Source: Cytospora piceicola
Taxonomy: Eukaryota > Ascomycota > Sordariomycetes > Diaporthales > Cytosporaceae
DNA length: 64,000 bases
Assembly (NCBI GenBank): GCA_023375675.1
Contig: JALQBC010000027.1
Coordinates: 62,001-126,000, forward strand
Reading direction: 5' to 3'
The position numbers and the translations under genes are program-made. Under the pieces are notes generated by a model. That model did no database searches. It was not told the DNA's origin and saw only the letters and a list, made by a program, of their open reading frames with translations. Of this stretch, positions 44,031-55,153 are shown in pieces (position 1 is the stretch's first letter; each line of letters begins with the position of its first letter).

Positions 44031-45380
44031 ATGTACAAGTTCTTCCCCTCCGATTTTCTCAACTTTGAGTTCTTGCGCGTCCTCGGCACAGCGCCAACAC
44101 TCGGTTCCGACGTGGGTGAATGCCTCGAAGCAGCGGCGAAAATCAAGAACGATGACGCTGAAAGCTGGTATACGGCCTGGACTGAGGCCGCTGAGAAGTC
44201 AGAGGAGTTAGGAGAGAAAGCACTTAACATCGGCGACAAAGAGACAGCTCGATGGGCTTTTATGCGATCGAGCAACTACCGGCGGGCTAGCGAGTTGTAT
44301 GGCCCTTCTGTCCTGCCCCTTTGTGTCATTGGAATATTATGTTGTACACCTACAGAGCCTCGTAGCTGACAGAACACAAGTATGCTCCACGCGAATTTGA
44401 ATCCAGGGGATACCCGTCTACTCAAGGCCATATCTACGTCAGTAGATGACTTCAAGAAAGCCTGCGCATTGCTCGACAGCCCGGTGGAGTGCCTGGAGAT
44501 ACCATACGAGAACTCTCGCCTGCCAGCGTACCTTTTCCTCCCAAAAAGTGGCACCGGATCTAGCGGCAGGAAGACCCCCGTCATTATCAACACTGGTGGT
44601 TACGACTCTATCCAAGAGGAACTATACCACTTCACGGCAGCCGGTGCACGGGAACGAGGCTACGCAACTCTAACATTCGAAGGACCAGGTCAAGGCATCG
44701 TGCTACGACGCGAAAAGCTGCACATGCGACCAGACTGGGAAGTTGTCATTTCAGCCGTGCTGGACCAGCTTCTTCTTTTGTCGCAACAAAATCCTGGGTG
44801 GAATCTCGACCTCTCGCGCATTGCCATCGTGGGGAACTCGATGGGCGCGTACTTCGCATTACGAGGGGCTTTAGACACCCGAATCAAGGCGTGCGTCTGC
44901 AGCGATGGACTCTACGACTTTGGAAAAGCGGGGCGGGAGAGGACACCTTTCTTCATGAAGTACCTTTCGAAGAAGATCGCGGACTCACTGCTAAGTTTTG
45001 TCCTGAGGTTCGACTTTCGAACACGCTGGGAGGTAGCGCATGCGGCTATGGTTCTGGGCAGTGACTCGCTTTCTGAGGCATTCGACAGGATCCAGGAGTT
45101 CACTCTGGAGCCGCCGAATCGGGCCAGGCCAGTGCCAGCAGATATTACCTGTCCGGTACTGGTGACGAATGCGAGGGATTCCATATATCGGCTGGAGGTG
45201 ACGCGTATCTATGATTCCCTGACGCAGCTCAAGGATGGGCAAACCAAGGTTCTGTGGGATCCGATTGGAGTAGGTCAAGGGTCCACGCAAGCTAAAGTTG
45301 CTGCTCTCTCACATCTCCACGCCAAAACATTCGAGTGGCTCGACAATGTGTTAGGGGTAAAGCGTGTGCTCTGCGAATGA
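44031..45380 (+). CDS. Alpha/beta hydrolase of PKS-NRPS cluster type
   Basis: Serine hydrolase related to the 2,6-dihydropseudooxynicotine-hydrolase/DUF1100 group; relatives occur in cytochalasan and ACE1-type PKS-NRPS clusters. Exons 44031-44296 and 44381-45380 (intron 84 nt) give 421 aa. The splice restores SNYRRASEFMLHANLN, a conserved family element that neither unspliced frame contains. The core shows GYDSIQEEL, the oxyanion-region EGPGQG, the nucleophile elbow VGNSMGA (Ser242), a candidate Asp in NARDSIYRLE and a candidate His in LSHLHAKTFEWL. The ~130-residue N-terminal cap domain is typical. It is the rightmost recognised cluster gene. Its substrate may be the released PKS-NRPS intermediate, an inference from family context. 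Confidence 0.88.
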
Positions 45381-46269
45381 GAGAAATGGTATAAGGGAGA
45401 CGTACCTGGTAATGATAGTTCAACTTCTCGTATCAAATAATGTATTTTGAGATCGCACCAGGTTCCTGTGGATAATGCGTATACCCAGACAGAACATTGA
45501 ACCAAGACGATTTTGATCATCAATGTGGAAGGCTAAGATGGATATATGAGACACTACCTAGGTATATAGTGATCACATATGGAGTCATGTATGTGTTCCA
45601 GTTCAGAAGACGAATAATCCGATCATACCAACACACGTGTAAGTCAGCTGCGCAGTCGGTCTTGGAGCAGTGACACTCACATGCTGCAGACGCCACATGT
45701 GCAGGGAGCGGTAAACTCCTATAACCACGCGTGGGCGGCTTTTCTCGCAAGCTTTTGCTCCTCCTCGTCCGACTGCAATGGAGGGCCGTAGCCAATCCTC
45801 TTGGCAAGAACCGCCTGAGGGCCTCGATTTGCCATCGTCGAGAATGGCCTTGAATGCTTTGCCCTGCGAGTTCTTGTGAGACCAGTCGGTCAAGCGACGC
45901 AAGGAATACTCAGAATGCCCGTCACGGCATCTATAAACGTCACAGTACAATGGAGGTCGATGTTGACGCCGCCCCAGACAGGTCCCAAAGGCTTTGAAAG
46001 CATGGTAGACTGGGGTTGTGGCACAGGGCGCGGCAGCGAAGCGGTGGTGACAGCTCCGACCGGGGCTTTCATTCTGTTGGATAGCATGGATAAAGTGTCG
46101 TCGTCAGCTGATCGTTTGACAGCGCCAGGTTCTGGACCCTCCTGGAACTGGAGGAAATAATGGCGAGGCATCAATTGCAACTCGACAGCATCATCCCCAC
46201 ATGAGAGCTTCCATTGTGCCGGCTTGATAGAGGTCGTACCAAATCCGCGCACCTCCAATGGACTTCAGG
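45381..46269. other. Intergenic, no gene recognised
   Basis: A minus-strand frame at 45890-46258 lacks a recognised domain or splice partner and is not called. Right boundary region of the cluster. Confidence 0.4.
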
Positions 46270-47548
46270 CGACAAGAACTCTGCGTATGTGGCGTCGCTC
46301 ATTCAATACGCTCGCGGCCTCGCCTAGCTTGATCGAGAAACACGATCCATATGAACAGTGGGCTAATGCCATGTTCGTGTATTACCTCGAGTCCTTCGAT
46401 TAGTACTTCCGATACTCTACCGAGTTTCTCGAAGATAGAGAACCACCGGTGGCTTCTGATAAGTTACATGATGCGATAGCAGGTAGTCGAGCAGGAAACC
46501 CGATGCAACCAAGTTCACCTGATGGAACTCGGTGAAGGACTGCAGGTGTGAAACGACCAGCACCCCGTGGGACCCGAGGTGAGGACTTTCAGCGAGGCGG
46601 GTCTACTCATGCTTAAAAAAAACCTCGGACGGATGATGGCCCCTTCCACCAAGCAACTCGTCCGGCATCGTCAAAACGACCAGCATCCGACAATTGTGAG
46701 GATGATCAACATGATGGGTCGCCGCGTGCTTCGAAGAGAGCTCGGTCAGACAGTAGGCCAACCGACCCGGTACCCTAGGGTATGGGGCTCGGAGAGTATC
46801 ACAAGCCCACAGCCCCAATTCGAGGAAGAATCCCGATTTTGCGGCATACTGGGAGGATCTCACGCGGCAGGCAAAGACTCGAGCACGACAAGCCGAGAAA
46901 TATATCTGCCGAGCGCGACGAGAATATGCCAGGGATCGCCGAAGCCGTCTGCGAAAGCCGGTGATATCCAAAGAGGTATCAGTCACCACTCTCCGGATGC
47001 GGACGAGAATCAACATATTCCGCCCATATCCGGCCTGGAAAATGTCGCTCCTGTTGTCGCAGATGTATTAGGGCCTGAGTTCGCGATTGAATTGCAAGCT
47101 AGCAGGAGCCAAACGCAATCCCAGAACGGCCTTACGTCTTCGTGGCTTTTCCCAGGCTTTGTCCCGGAAGCAAGATCCGAAACTGATAACAGCAAGGACC
47201 AAGTCGATATCGAAGCCAATCATTGGAGAAGGCCTCACTACTTCGAGCATGTCCGAGGTGGAATGGAAACAACACCAGCACAGCGAGCAAGTCGACCAGC
47301 CACGCAAGTCACGGGCACCTCGAGCTGCACGCCAACGGCGGCCGCCTCGCGAGCATGCAGGTGCGGCCCCCAATAAACAGAGACAAGCACCCATATCACA
47401 TCCTCGCCCGAAGTCAACAAGAACTACACCGCCTGGAATTTCTACGGTCGTGACAACTACGCAGCCACCTCGTCGGCTCACAAGGCAGAGTGGGCGCAAT
47501 AAGGTGCTTTACGAGTTAGATGATCGCTCTACCGCACGTGTGGTATAG
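46270..47548 (+). pseudogene. Decayed coding sequence of unknown family
   Basis: Reading across frames gives protein-like but interrupted text: EKHDPYEQWANAMFVYYLESFD, a stop, YFRYSTEFLEDREPPVAS, another stop, then Lys/Arg/Pro-rich nuclear-like sequence (VKRPAPRGTRGEDF; KKPRTDDGP; SKRARSDS) with shifts of frame, and a last segment ending RRLTRQSGRNKVLYELDDR before a TAG near 47548. Nothing identifies the family. The repeated stops and frame changes indicate decay. The basic Ser/Arg-rich stretch is similar in character, not alignable by eye, to the tail of helicase relic copy 2. Confidence 0.35.
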
Positions 47549-47759
47549 CTATGTACGTGAGAATTCCATCCCCTACCGGAAAATGCCCGCCCCCTTTTTC
47601 TTTTTGTTGCTAACTGCGTAGTGCGTGCGGAAAGATGGGCTCCAAGTAACTAGACAGGCTTACGGCGGATTCTTCCACCCCTCGACCGCACGAGGATGTG
47701 GTTTATCACCTCAGTCAACCCCTTTCCCTCCCCAGTGCTTATCAGATGGCGAAAGGACA

Positions 47760-48260
47760 TACTCGCTCACCTAGCAGGGCCGGGGACAGCGGGCAGTCCA
47801 GACGCATTGATGGGTGTTGTACACTGGGCACTCATAAATCATGCCACCGGCATCGGAATGCTCATCGACGTTCCGCCAGATATAGTCGTTAATCTGACAG
47901 GGTCGGAGGCAGCGGCATAATCTGGTAGGGATCTGCAAGAAACCTTTGTCCAGGCATGGTCGTTATTCTGGCAGGGCTGGGTGCAGCGACGTAGTCTGGG
48001 TTAGTGTAGCCTGCTGAGCGGCGGATGCGTCCTCTTGGCAGGGCACGAGGGCAGTCAACAAGTCCCATACCTTACGTAGTACCAGTCGCCGTGGTTCCCT
48101 TGATTTCTTTCAGACATAGTCGTTAATCTGACAGGGTCGGAGGCAGCGGCATAGTCTGGAAGGTCTGTGGAAATTGAACGGGGTCTACACGAGATCCTTC
48201 GAGGCATGGTCGTTCTCTAGCAGGGCTGTTTACAGCGGCGAGTCCGGGCTTTCTGTGTCC
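47760..48260. repeat. Degenerate ~80-90-bp repeat array
   Basis: The block GTCGTTAATCTGACAGGGTC, followed by GGAGGCAGCGGCATARTCTGG, occurs at about 47883 and 48120 nearly unchanged, with diverged copies near 47958 and 48209 (GGTCGTT...GCAGGGCTG...CAGCGRC) and weaker ones near 47770 and 48020. Spacing is roughly 80-90 bp or a multiple. Reverse-strand translation gives a short DYAAASDP-like motif in several copies, so a decayed repetitive protein gene is possible, but stops occur between copies. Confidence 0.6.
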
Positions 48261-49060
48261 AGTCAAGTGGGATACACAAGCGGCGTAGTCGATTGAGGTG
48301 GGCAGCTCTAGAGCTTTGGTTTTGTAGACTTGCCTTCTATAGGCCAAGTATCTCCCAGCGCCAACTTTGAAGGACGTCTTAGTAGGTCACTTTCAAGCGC
48401 ATCAGGGTAGCAGGAGCTTTGGGGTTCGTCTGTTTCCGAGGTTATGAGGATGCACCCTGAAATCCCTAACTTCCACCGACAGTGCGGAAGTCAACCTAAT
48501 TGATAGTAATTTGCATCCAAGGGCCAGGGATATACTGCGTGATCATATCGCTAGGAAATAAAACAAATCATGATATTGTCCGGGTGCCTGCGAATCGATG
48601 TCCTAGCTATCAGAAATCTGCCTCGGCGCCGCCCATGTCAACTGATTCTGCCTTCAGGCTCAGCATCTAGCATTGTCAGTCCCGCCCGGGGCCCAATGGG
48701 CTTTGACCTGACCGGCCGGCTGGCTTCAGGCAAAATATGACAGCATTCCATGCCGGAAACGGAAGTACTTACTCAAGCTCTCGGGTCGAAGTTCCTCCCC
48801 TTTCGCAGAGATAAAGACGGCGAGAACGAGGAGGGCTTCTTGTTCAGTGACACTAACTTATTCCGAATGAAGGCAAAAGAACAATGTCCAATAATTATGA
48901 TCAGTTTTGGCAGTAAAGGGTATTCAGAGTAGTATATCAGTACCCTAGGGTAAGTTTATGAAATCACTCGAATTTAGAATTCGGGCCGTATATCAATCTA
49001 GAGGTAACAATACTTCAATTTGGGACCCGAATAAACAGGCTACCGACTGTTTGACTGGCC
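48261..49060. other. Intergenic, no gene recognised
   Basis: Contains one TACCCTAGGGTA palindrome at 48942-48953. No supported gene. Confidence 0.4.
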
Positions 49061-49480
49061 CTAACATCGTTCCTGGGCAGCATCCTTCAGACTACCCTTA
49101 TGACCCCCCTTAAGGAGGTTAATGATCTTTCTTATCTTGTCCAGCATTGACTTCGTTGGCATTCTAATAAAGCCAACCGGCAGACCATCCGTGTTATAAA
49201 CTATCCCACCTTCGCTTATGTTTACCCCTTTGACCTCCTTCTTGGTCCAGGCATTATAGAGTCTTCCATTCTCCTGGTACATGAGATCCAGCGGTGCTTG
49301 TAGATTGGTGGCTAGATCACTGACCAACCTAGGGTCCATGCCCATCTCCTTGGCTTTGAGCTGTACGTCAGTGAGATCTTTTGAGCCAGTAGCCAGTTTT
49401 GCTGGTGGGGAAGAAGACCCAGCTGCAGTGCTGCGGCTCTTCTTTGGTGGGGGAGCTTTAGAACTCTGAGACTGAGACAT
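49061..49480 (-). CDS. Small basic protein of unknown function
   Basis: Single-exon frame of 139 aa starting at an ATG. The first ~35 residues are Ser/Pro/Lys rich and probably disordered; the rest reads as a compact domain (DVQLKAKEMGMDPRLVSDLA, EGGIVYNTDGLPVGFIRMP, SMLDKIRKIINLLKGG) ending in Cys. No family recognised. It lies alone in a gene-poor stretch next to repeats and relics, so it could be a lineage-specific gene or a fragment of something larger. Smooth amino-acid composition and absence of stops support it being real. Confidence 0.45.
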   Translation of the reverse strand: MSQSQSSKAPPPKKSRSTAAGSSSPPAKLATGSKDLTDVQLKAKEMGMDPRLVSDLATNLQAPLDLMYQENGRLYNAWTKKEVKGVNISEGGIVYNTDGLPVGFIRMPTKSMLDKIRKIINLLKGGHKGSLKDAAQERC

Positions 49481-51599
49481 TTCGAGTCGGAGTTTCGCAA
49501 GCTGTCAATGACGACTGTCACTCGAGGACCGGCTTTTGAATGGGGTGCAGACGAAATATGTATATTGTGGACAAGTCTGGTGTGTAAGCAGCACTTGAGC
49601 TCGGCGAAACCTCTTCCTTGGGGATGATTGCTGTTGAAAATAGTTGTGAAATGGACTGTGTGGTCTATATCATCTGTAGAACGACAGGAAATGGAAGAGA
49701 GCGTGGTATTGTACCAATTTATAGACTTCCAGTCAAAGGGTATGCTAATTTGTTGATATGAGATTATACTGGTTAACTCATACCCACTACGCAACCAGCA
49801 CCAGCAAAGATGGTTTCATGCCCTGGAGGTGGAGAATATGACCTAGGCTGGTGTTTTTCCGTCGGAAGGCTCTGAGGCCACTGGGGCCTTCTCCAGCCGT
49901 TTCAAGAGCCGCTGGGAAAGCCTGATGGCCATCCAAAGCGTGTCAACTTACCAACATGAGGCATTCCTATTGGTGACTGGAACTTAGGCCCTCAGTAAAG
50001 GCCGGCTGTACAGTGAGCGACATGGATCGGATCCTCCGAATCCATCGGACCCGCTGTTCGAATCCGGAGACCAAGTACCTGGGTGTTCTTTTGCAACTAT
50101 TTCAATGAGAAGCCATGTACATCAAACTCTTATAACAATAATAGTTCCTCCGGACAGACGAACCACTGTACATACACGTTTACCTGCCCACTAATCACCG
50201 TGTTTGCCGTGCCATATAGGCCTGTTTTGTTCCTGTCTTCAATCAAGACTATGAATCCATGAAAGCAACTAATTATAACTACATGACTACACGGCGACTT
50301 GAATTTCATCACTGCAGTTGCAGCTTTAGAACTAAATCGCCATTTTAGCTTGTGCTGTAGTCATTTCTTGAAGGTATAAGACGCGGCCATCAATACCAAT
50401 TGACATTTCTGGCGGATCAAATTAAGTGGGACAAAGGATTAGTCCAAGGCCTAGGAAGCGGGTCTCACAAGAGTTCAAATATAGAACATTGAAGGTCTGC
50501 GGTTTCTGGCCACCTAGTGCTAAGAGGTCATATGAGGAGCGATGTCTGTAGTTCAATCCTGGGCCCGTTCCTACATGTACACTCAGAAGACGATAAGGCC
50601 AAGAGGTCGATGATAATTGGCGGAGTAATATTGGAGGTAGGGTTGACTATTACATACAAGATCGGAGGGGTATTTCGAACGTCCATGTCAGTACTCGAGG
50701 CCTTATGTTTAACAGCACTTTCTAGCAAAGCACGGAATGGGTACACGACCGGGGGGTAGTATTTCGGCCTCCCATCACCGTACACCTAACAGGTCACCGG
50801 GATACTTATGTTGATTTCACAGATCCTTCCGTTTCGGGGGCAAAGTAACATCCCACACTGATTTTCTTGGGTACGGACATCTGGAACTTATCGACAGGTG
50901 CACAGGAGATAAACATTAGTCTTGTCACCGTTCGGTGGGGATCTTGATTTGTCCCTCCTATTACAGCTTTGGGTGAAAAAGAACGACCCAGGTCCGATTA
51001 CCATCAATATCTTGCCATTAAGAGATTTAATTCCTTGCAACTGCAAGTAGGCTTGTGCACATTAAATTCGCACCCCAAATGCACGTACACCATATCTATC
51101 TTCACGTGTGCGTCTGGATCAAGGCTTTATGACAGTGCCCATGTTAGAGCTGTCTGGGAAATGGGTTTGTAATACAAATCGAACTCACTGGGGACTAATC
51201 GAGCCCTAGGCTGGTATTGAATTTGGCCCCTTTGGTACCCCAGGGTATGCTTCGATGCTGATGAGGAGCAATGATGATCAGCCAGCTCTGCTAGCAGGAT
51301 AGATGTGATGATCAGTATCTTCTGACCGAATCGAGTGCTGTGTGCCCCTCTTGGTCCTGATGAGCCAAAGGGACAGGGTCAAAGGATGAAGGCTACTTGA
51401 GTGTGTGAGAACAAACAAGGAAAATGTGTATGAGTACCAGTTGACAAACCCGACATAGCGCAACGGGCCGTTCGCTGCAGATCGGCGGGTGGCCGGGCCG
51501 AGTGCGCCACACTAGCTGCCGAACACTCGGCTGGCCTGTGCGCTACGTACCCAGACGTCACGTGCATTAATAAGTAGACCCACTCTTCTTGGGTGTACA
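49481..51599. other. 2.1-kb gene-poor interval
   Basis: No domain-bearing frame. A GTTCGAATCC near 50056 and a GTTCAATCC near 50550 resemble tRNA B boxes but lack folding arms. Nothing else supported. Confidence 0.4.
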
Positions 51600-51840
51600 T
51601 ATATATATATATATATATTCTGACCTTTTCTCAGACCTGGCTTGATTCTGATCTGTCTTTCTTACAACCAAGGCAGAATTGACAGATATCAATTCGGTAG
51701 GTCCATCTGGGCCAAGAGGGCCAGCATTGACATCAACTTGGTTCATCTGGATCAAGAGGGCCAGCATCAACTTGGACCATCTGGATTAAAGGGGCCAGCA
51801 TCAACTTGGTCCATCTGGATCAAGAGGGACAGCAACATGA
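51600..51840. repeat. (AT)n run and 34-bp minisatellite
   Basis: A TA-dinucleotide run occupies about 51599-51618. From 51700 there are four tandem copies of a 34-bp unit (starts 51700, 51740, 51774 and 51808; the first has a 6-bp insertion) containing CCATCTGGATCAAGAGGG. The last copy runs into the ATG of the downstream relic, so the array sits in its leader. Confidence 0.85.
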
Positions 51841-54455
51841 CAAACTCGACCCCGGCCACCAAGGCCGCATGGGCGACGGACGGAGGCATTACCTTTTATT
51901 GTTTCTTCCAGGAGCTGTGTGGCAGGGCATCACCGGACGCGGAGACAAAGGCTTCGGACTCAAGCGAGGCGAAGAATACTGGAGCATCGGTATCTTACAG
52001 CGTGTTGGAGAACCAGTTCATCAAGCAACTAGAACGCATGGGCACATACCAGGCGTCCGTGGAAAGCCGACATGCCAATGAGGAAAACCCCCCTTACCTG
52101 GACAAGGTACAACTGGGCGGCCGGTGGGAATATATTCAATCCAATATTCGCAGATTCGGTAGCCCTGTTCGGAACAGCACCCCCGAGGAATTTGTCAAAA
52201 ACCCACACGTTGCCAAGGTTACCAGAAATACTTACATTCATCACGTGGCTGAGAATGAAGCCATCTACCAGAGGGCGGCTAAATGGCGAAATGACTACAA
52301 TGCGGATTCTCAGGTTCCCTTTGGAATATACCCACCTGCCCATGTGCGCACGGTGGAGGTGTCGCACCGTTCAGATGAAGATGATCTTCCGAAGAAGCTC
52401 GAGGATGCAGTCGAAACCATGCAACACTACATGTACACCCAACCTGGCGCCAACATCGAGGACGGACAAGAAGACAAGGAGCTCTCTGAGGAGGCACATG
52501 GAAAGCGTCCGCAGCGAGCGCTGTCCAAGGACGAGTACTACATGGGCAAGACGGTCGCGAACAACGCCAGCAGCAAGGAACCACCCATACTCGGCATGGC
52601 GTTCCACCAAGTCTTGACGCTCGTAAGCTTTGACATGCGGTACCACCCCCTCTTCTTCGACCCAAAAATCTGAGAGAAAGATCCTGTAGTCCATCGCAGC
52701 AGCCAGGACGTGGATAAACTAGCAAGCCTGGACACACACGGCGGTCTCTGGTGGCGCTACTGCCTTACATTACAGCCACTTCTCATACCGATCGATGACG
52801 TCCGGCACATGCTCAGTTGGGCTCTAGGTAGATCACCGGTCATGTTGGAGACAGTCAATCGAGTCGTTAGAGCCGTGAGTCCCCCAGCCAATTGTGGCAG
52901 AGTACTTGTGCTGGTCGACGGCCCTATCGCTCAGCGGTAAGTTTAACTAATACCCTCCCCTCCACCGGATTTACGATCAGGCCCATTTAGTCCCTATCAG
53001 GCCAATCAGACCACCAGATTGTTTACTGATCCCTCTATAGTACGCTTGCCGGTGTTTTGCGCTATCTTGGGTTTGGAGTCCTATCATACACTTCGGATCT
53101 CGAGGACGATAAGCGTGCAGAGTTGATCGCCAAGTTCAACAACGCAGACGCGAAGGTTAAAGTACTGCTCCTATCCCTGTCCGTCAATATCGCCGATATC
53201 AACTTCGAGCCCGTTTGTCACTACGGCATCTGTTCGATGTTTTATAATGAACTATTACAGATGAAACAAGCCTTGGGCTGCCTTCGCCACTTCCAACAGA
53301 AGTCCCTGGTAGAGTGGTATATTATCAAACAGACAGGCTCGTACTCGGACATTCAGGAGCAAACAATGCACGCGAAGCAGGCAACACTCTATAAAGCTGC
53401 TTCGATCATTCCACGGTGGCTGGGAAACGACATCCGCAGGATCTGCTTCTTTGAGATTGCAAGAGATGACTGGGGCACGATGGAGTCGAAGTATGTCTAC
53501 GAGAAGTATCACTTGGTTCTGGACAAAGTATCCAAGTGGTCGGATAATTGGACACGGCGCTTTGCGAAGTACTATTCCATGGTCGCCTCTCTTGCCTTCC
53601 AGTCCCTCAATGACTACATGACAGACGATGACCGGCATGATCTCATCGACAAATTGGGTCGTCTTTCTCAAGACATGAGGGCCATCGTGCTTGTGTAGGA
53701 AACAAGTGCACCGTCATTCAATGAGATCGACAAGAAGATCAACACCCAGACCGTCTCTTGGGGCATGGTTGACAAGGCACACCATCATTTGGAAATACGG
53801 GAGAAGATAGTTGGCCGTCAGATCTTGGAAAGGATGCTTATCGAGAGACTTCGCAAACTCCACCCAGGCGAGTCCGACACTTATTACGAGATGAATATCT
53901 ACTTCGATCCGCCTGCCAGGATGAACCAGGATGGTTTCTCTGAACTGATGGAAGTTGACGGTCAGGACACATACTCACCAGGCCATGGTGATGAGGGTCA
54001 CGACGAGGTCGAGTAACAATATCTCTGCAGCCATAGTGACCCAGAGATCAGCGGCGACTTGAACATGCCTTCTGACGACCAGATGGGCTCACCTGACGGT
54101 GGCCCTTCTCGATCGAAGAAGCGTGAACATACCGATGTTGCCGTGTCGGATGACGAGCATCCGACCAAGCGACAGTCGAAGAAGACTGCGGCGGAGCATC
54201 CCTAGCCCAAGCCCAGTGAGCGAACGAGGGTGTACATCCAGCACGCGAAAAGGCTAGAGGGACCGAACCTGACAGCACTTGGGAAGGAGGAGAGGCTTAT
54301 TAGAAGGGCATCAGGGAGTACAGCAAGATGGAGAGGAGCGATGCCAAGTATGCCCTCTGCACACTACGAAGACTCGCTGCACCTAATGACACTTGACTGG
54401 AAGCTTGCCCTCCGGATTTTGGAGGGCCCCGCTGCAGAGGCTGCCGCGGATACAG
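51837..54455 (+). pseudogene. Decayed SNF2-type helicase-like gene, copy 2
   Basis: Open from ATG 51837 to a TGA at 52671, through which homology with copy 1 continues: VLTLVSFDMRYHPLFFDPKI, KLASLDTHGGLWW, GRVLVLVDGPIAQR. After an intron at 52937-53040 in the same place and phase as copy 1 come TLAGVLRYLGFGVLSYTSD, DDKRAELIAKFN and a degraded motif VI, QALGCLRHFQQK, in which the conserved Arg residues and GQ are lost. The frame stops at TAG 53696-53698 at the same spot as in copy 1. Decayed tail sequence continues to ~54455 with shifts (SKKREHTDVAVSDDEHPTKR; KYALCTLRRLAAP). Product would lack helicase function even if read through. The ATPase lobe is not visible. Confidence 0.65.
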
Positions 54456-55153
54456 AGGATGGTTGAGACCAAGCTACGTTGCCATTTGATCTGTGGTTGG
54501 TTTCTTCGGCCCAGATGGACAAACAGTGGTGGTCTTCTGATCTTTTGCATTGAGGATTCGGATCCCACACTTGCCGGACTCGGCCCCATTGTTCAACTGG
54601 GACTGGGCGGAAAGCTTGAAGAACGGACAGTCTTGAATGTAGTAGTAGAGCAGTAACCAAATCGATGCATTACATGAATCCACATCGTCACATTTTCGTA
54701 AGAGAACAGGTATTTGCGCCGATAGAGACAGGTGGTACCATATCAACTGCAAGTATGGTAGCAAAAAGAATCAAAAGGTGGAATAACTTGGAGATAACAT
54801 TGTTCACGATTTGTCAGTGTCACAATAGGCTTGAAGACGAGTCGCAGACTGAGAATCCTGGATCCGGATGATTACTCCAATATTGACATCCATCGATAAA
54901 CCTAGCTTTCGAAGCTACGAGTTGTCACAAGAGGCAAGGTTTCTAAGCAAGCGATACTTGGCTGTGTAATGCAACTTTGAATGAGTCGGTCGAATTTTGT
55001 CTATCATCTATCATCAACTCGTTCGTAAAACGCCTGTCCTTTTGAACGTCCTTCCTCACTTGGGTATCTCCAATTCCATCCTTACTCCTCAAGCCACATC
55101 AGAGGCATTCCGCCCCCGGGGCTGGCGGCACTGCATTCCTGCCTGGCCTCCCT
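54456..55153. other. Intergenic, no gene recognised
   Basis: Between helicase relic 2 and the aldo-keto reductase 3' end. Nothing supported. Confidence 0.5.

Noticed and set aside
45890..46258. 122-residue minus-strand frame
   Set aside because: No domain, no codon bias and no splice partner.
50030..50080. Possible tRNA (GTTCGAATCC B-box-like sequence)
   Set aside because: No pairing T-arm, A box or acceptor stem around it. The same holds for GTTCAATCC near 50550.
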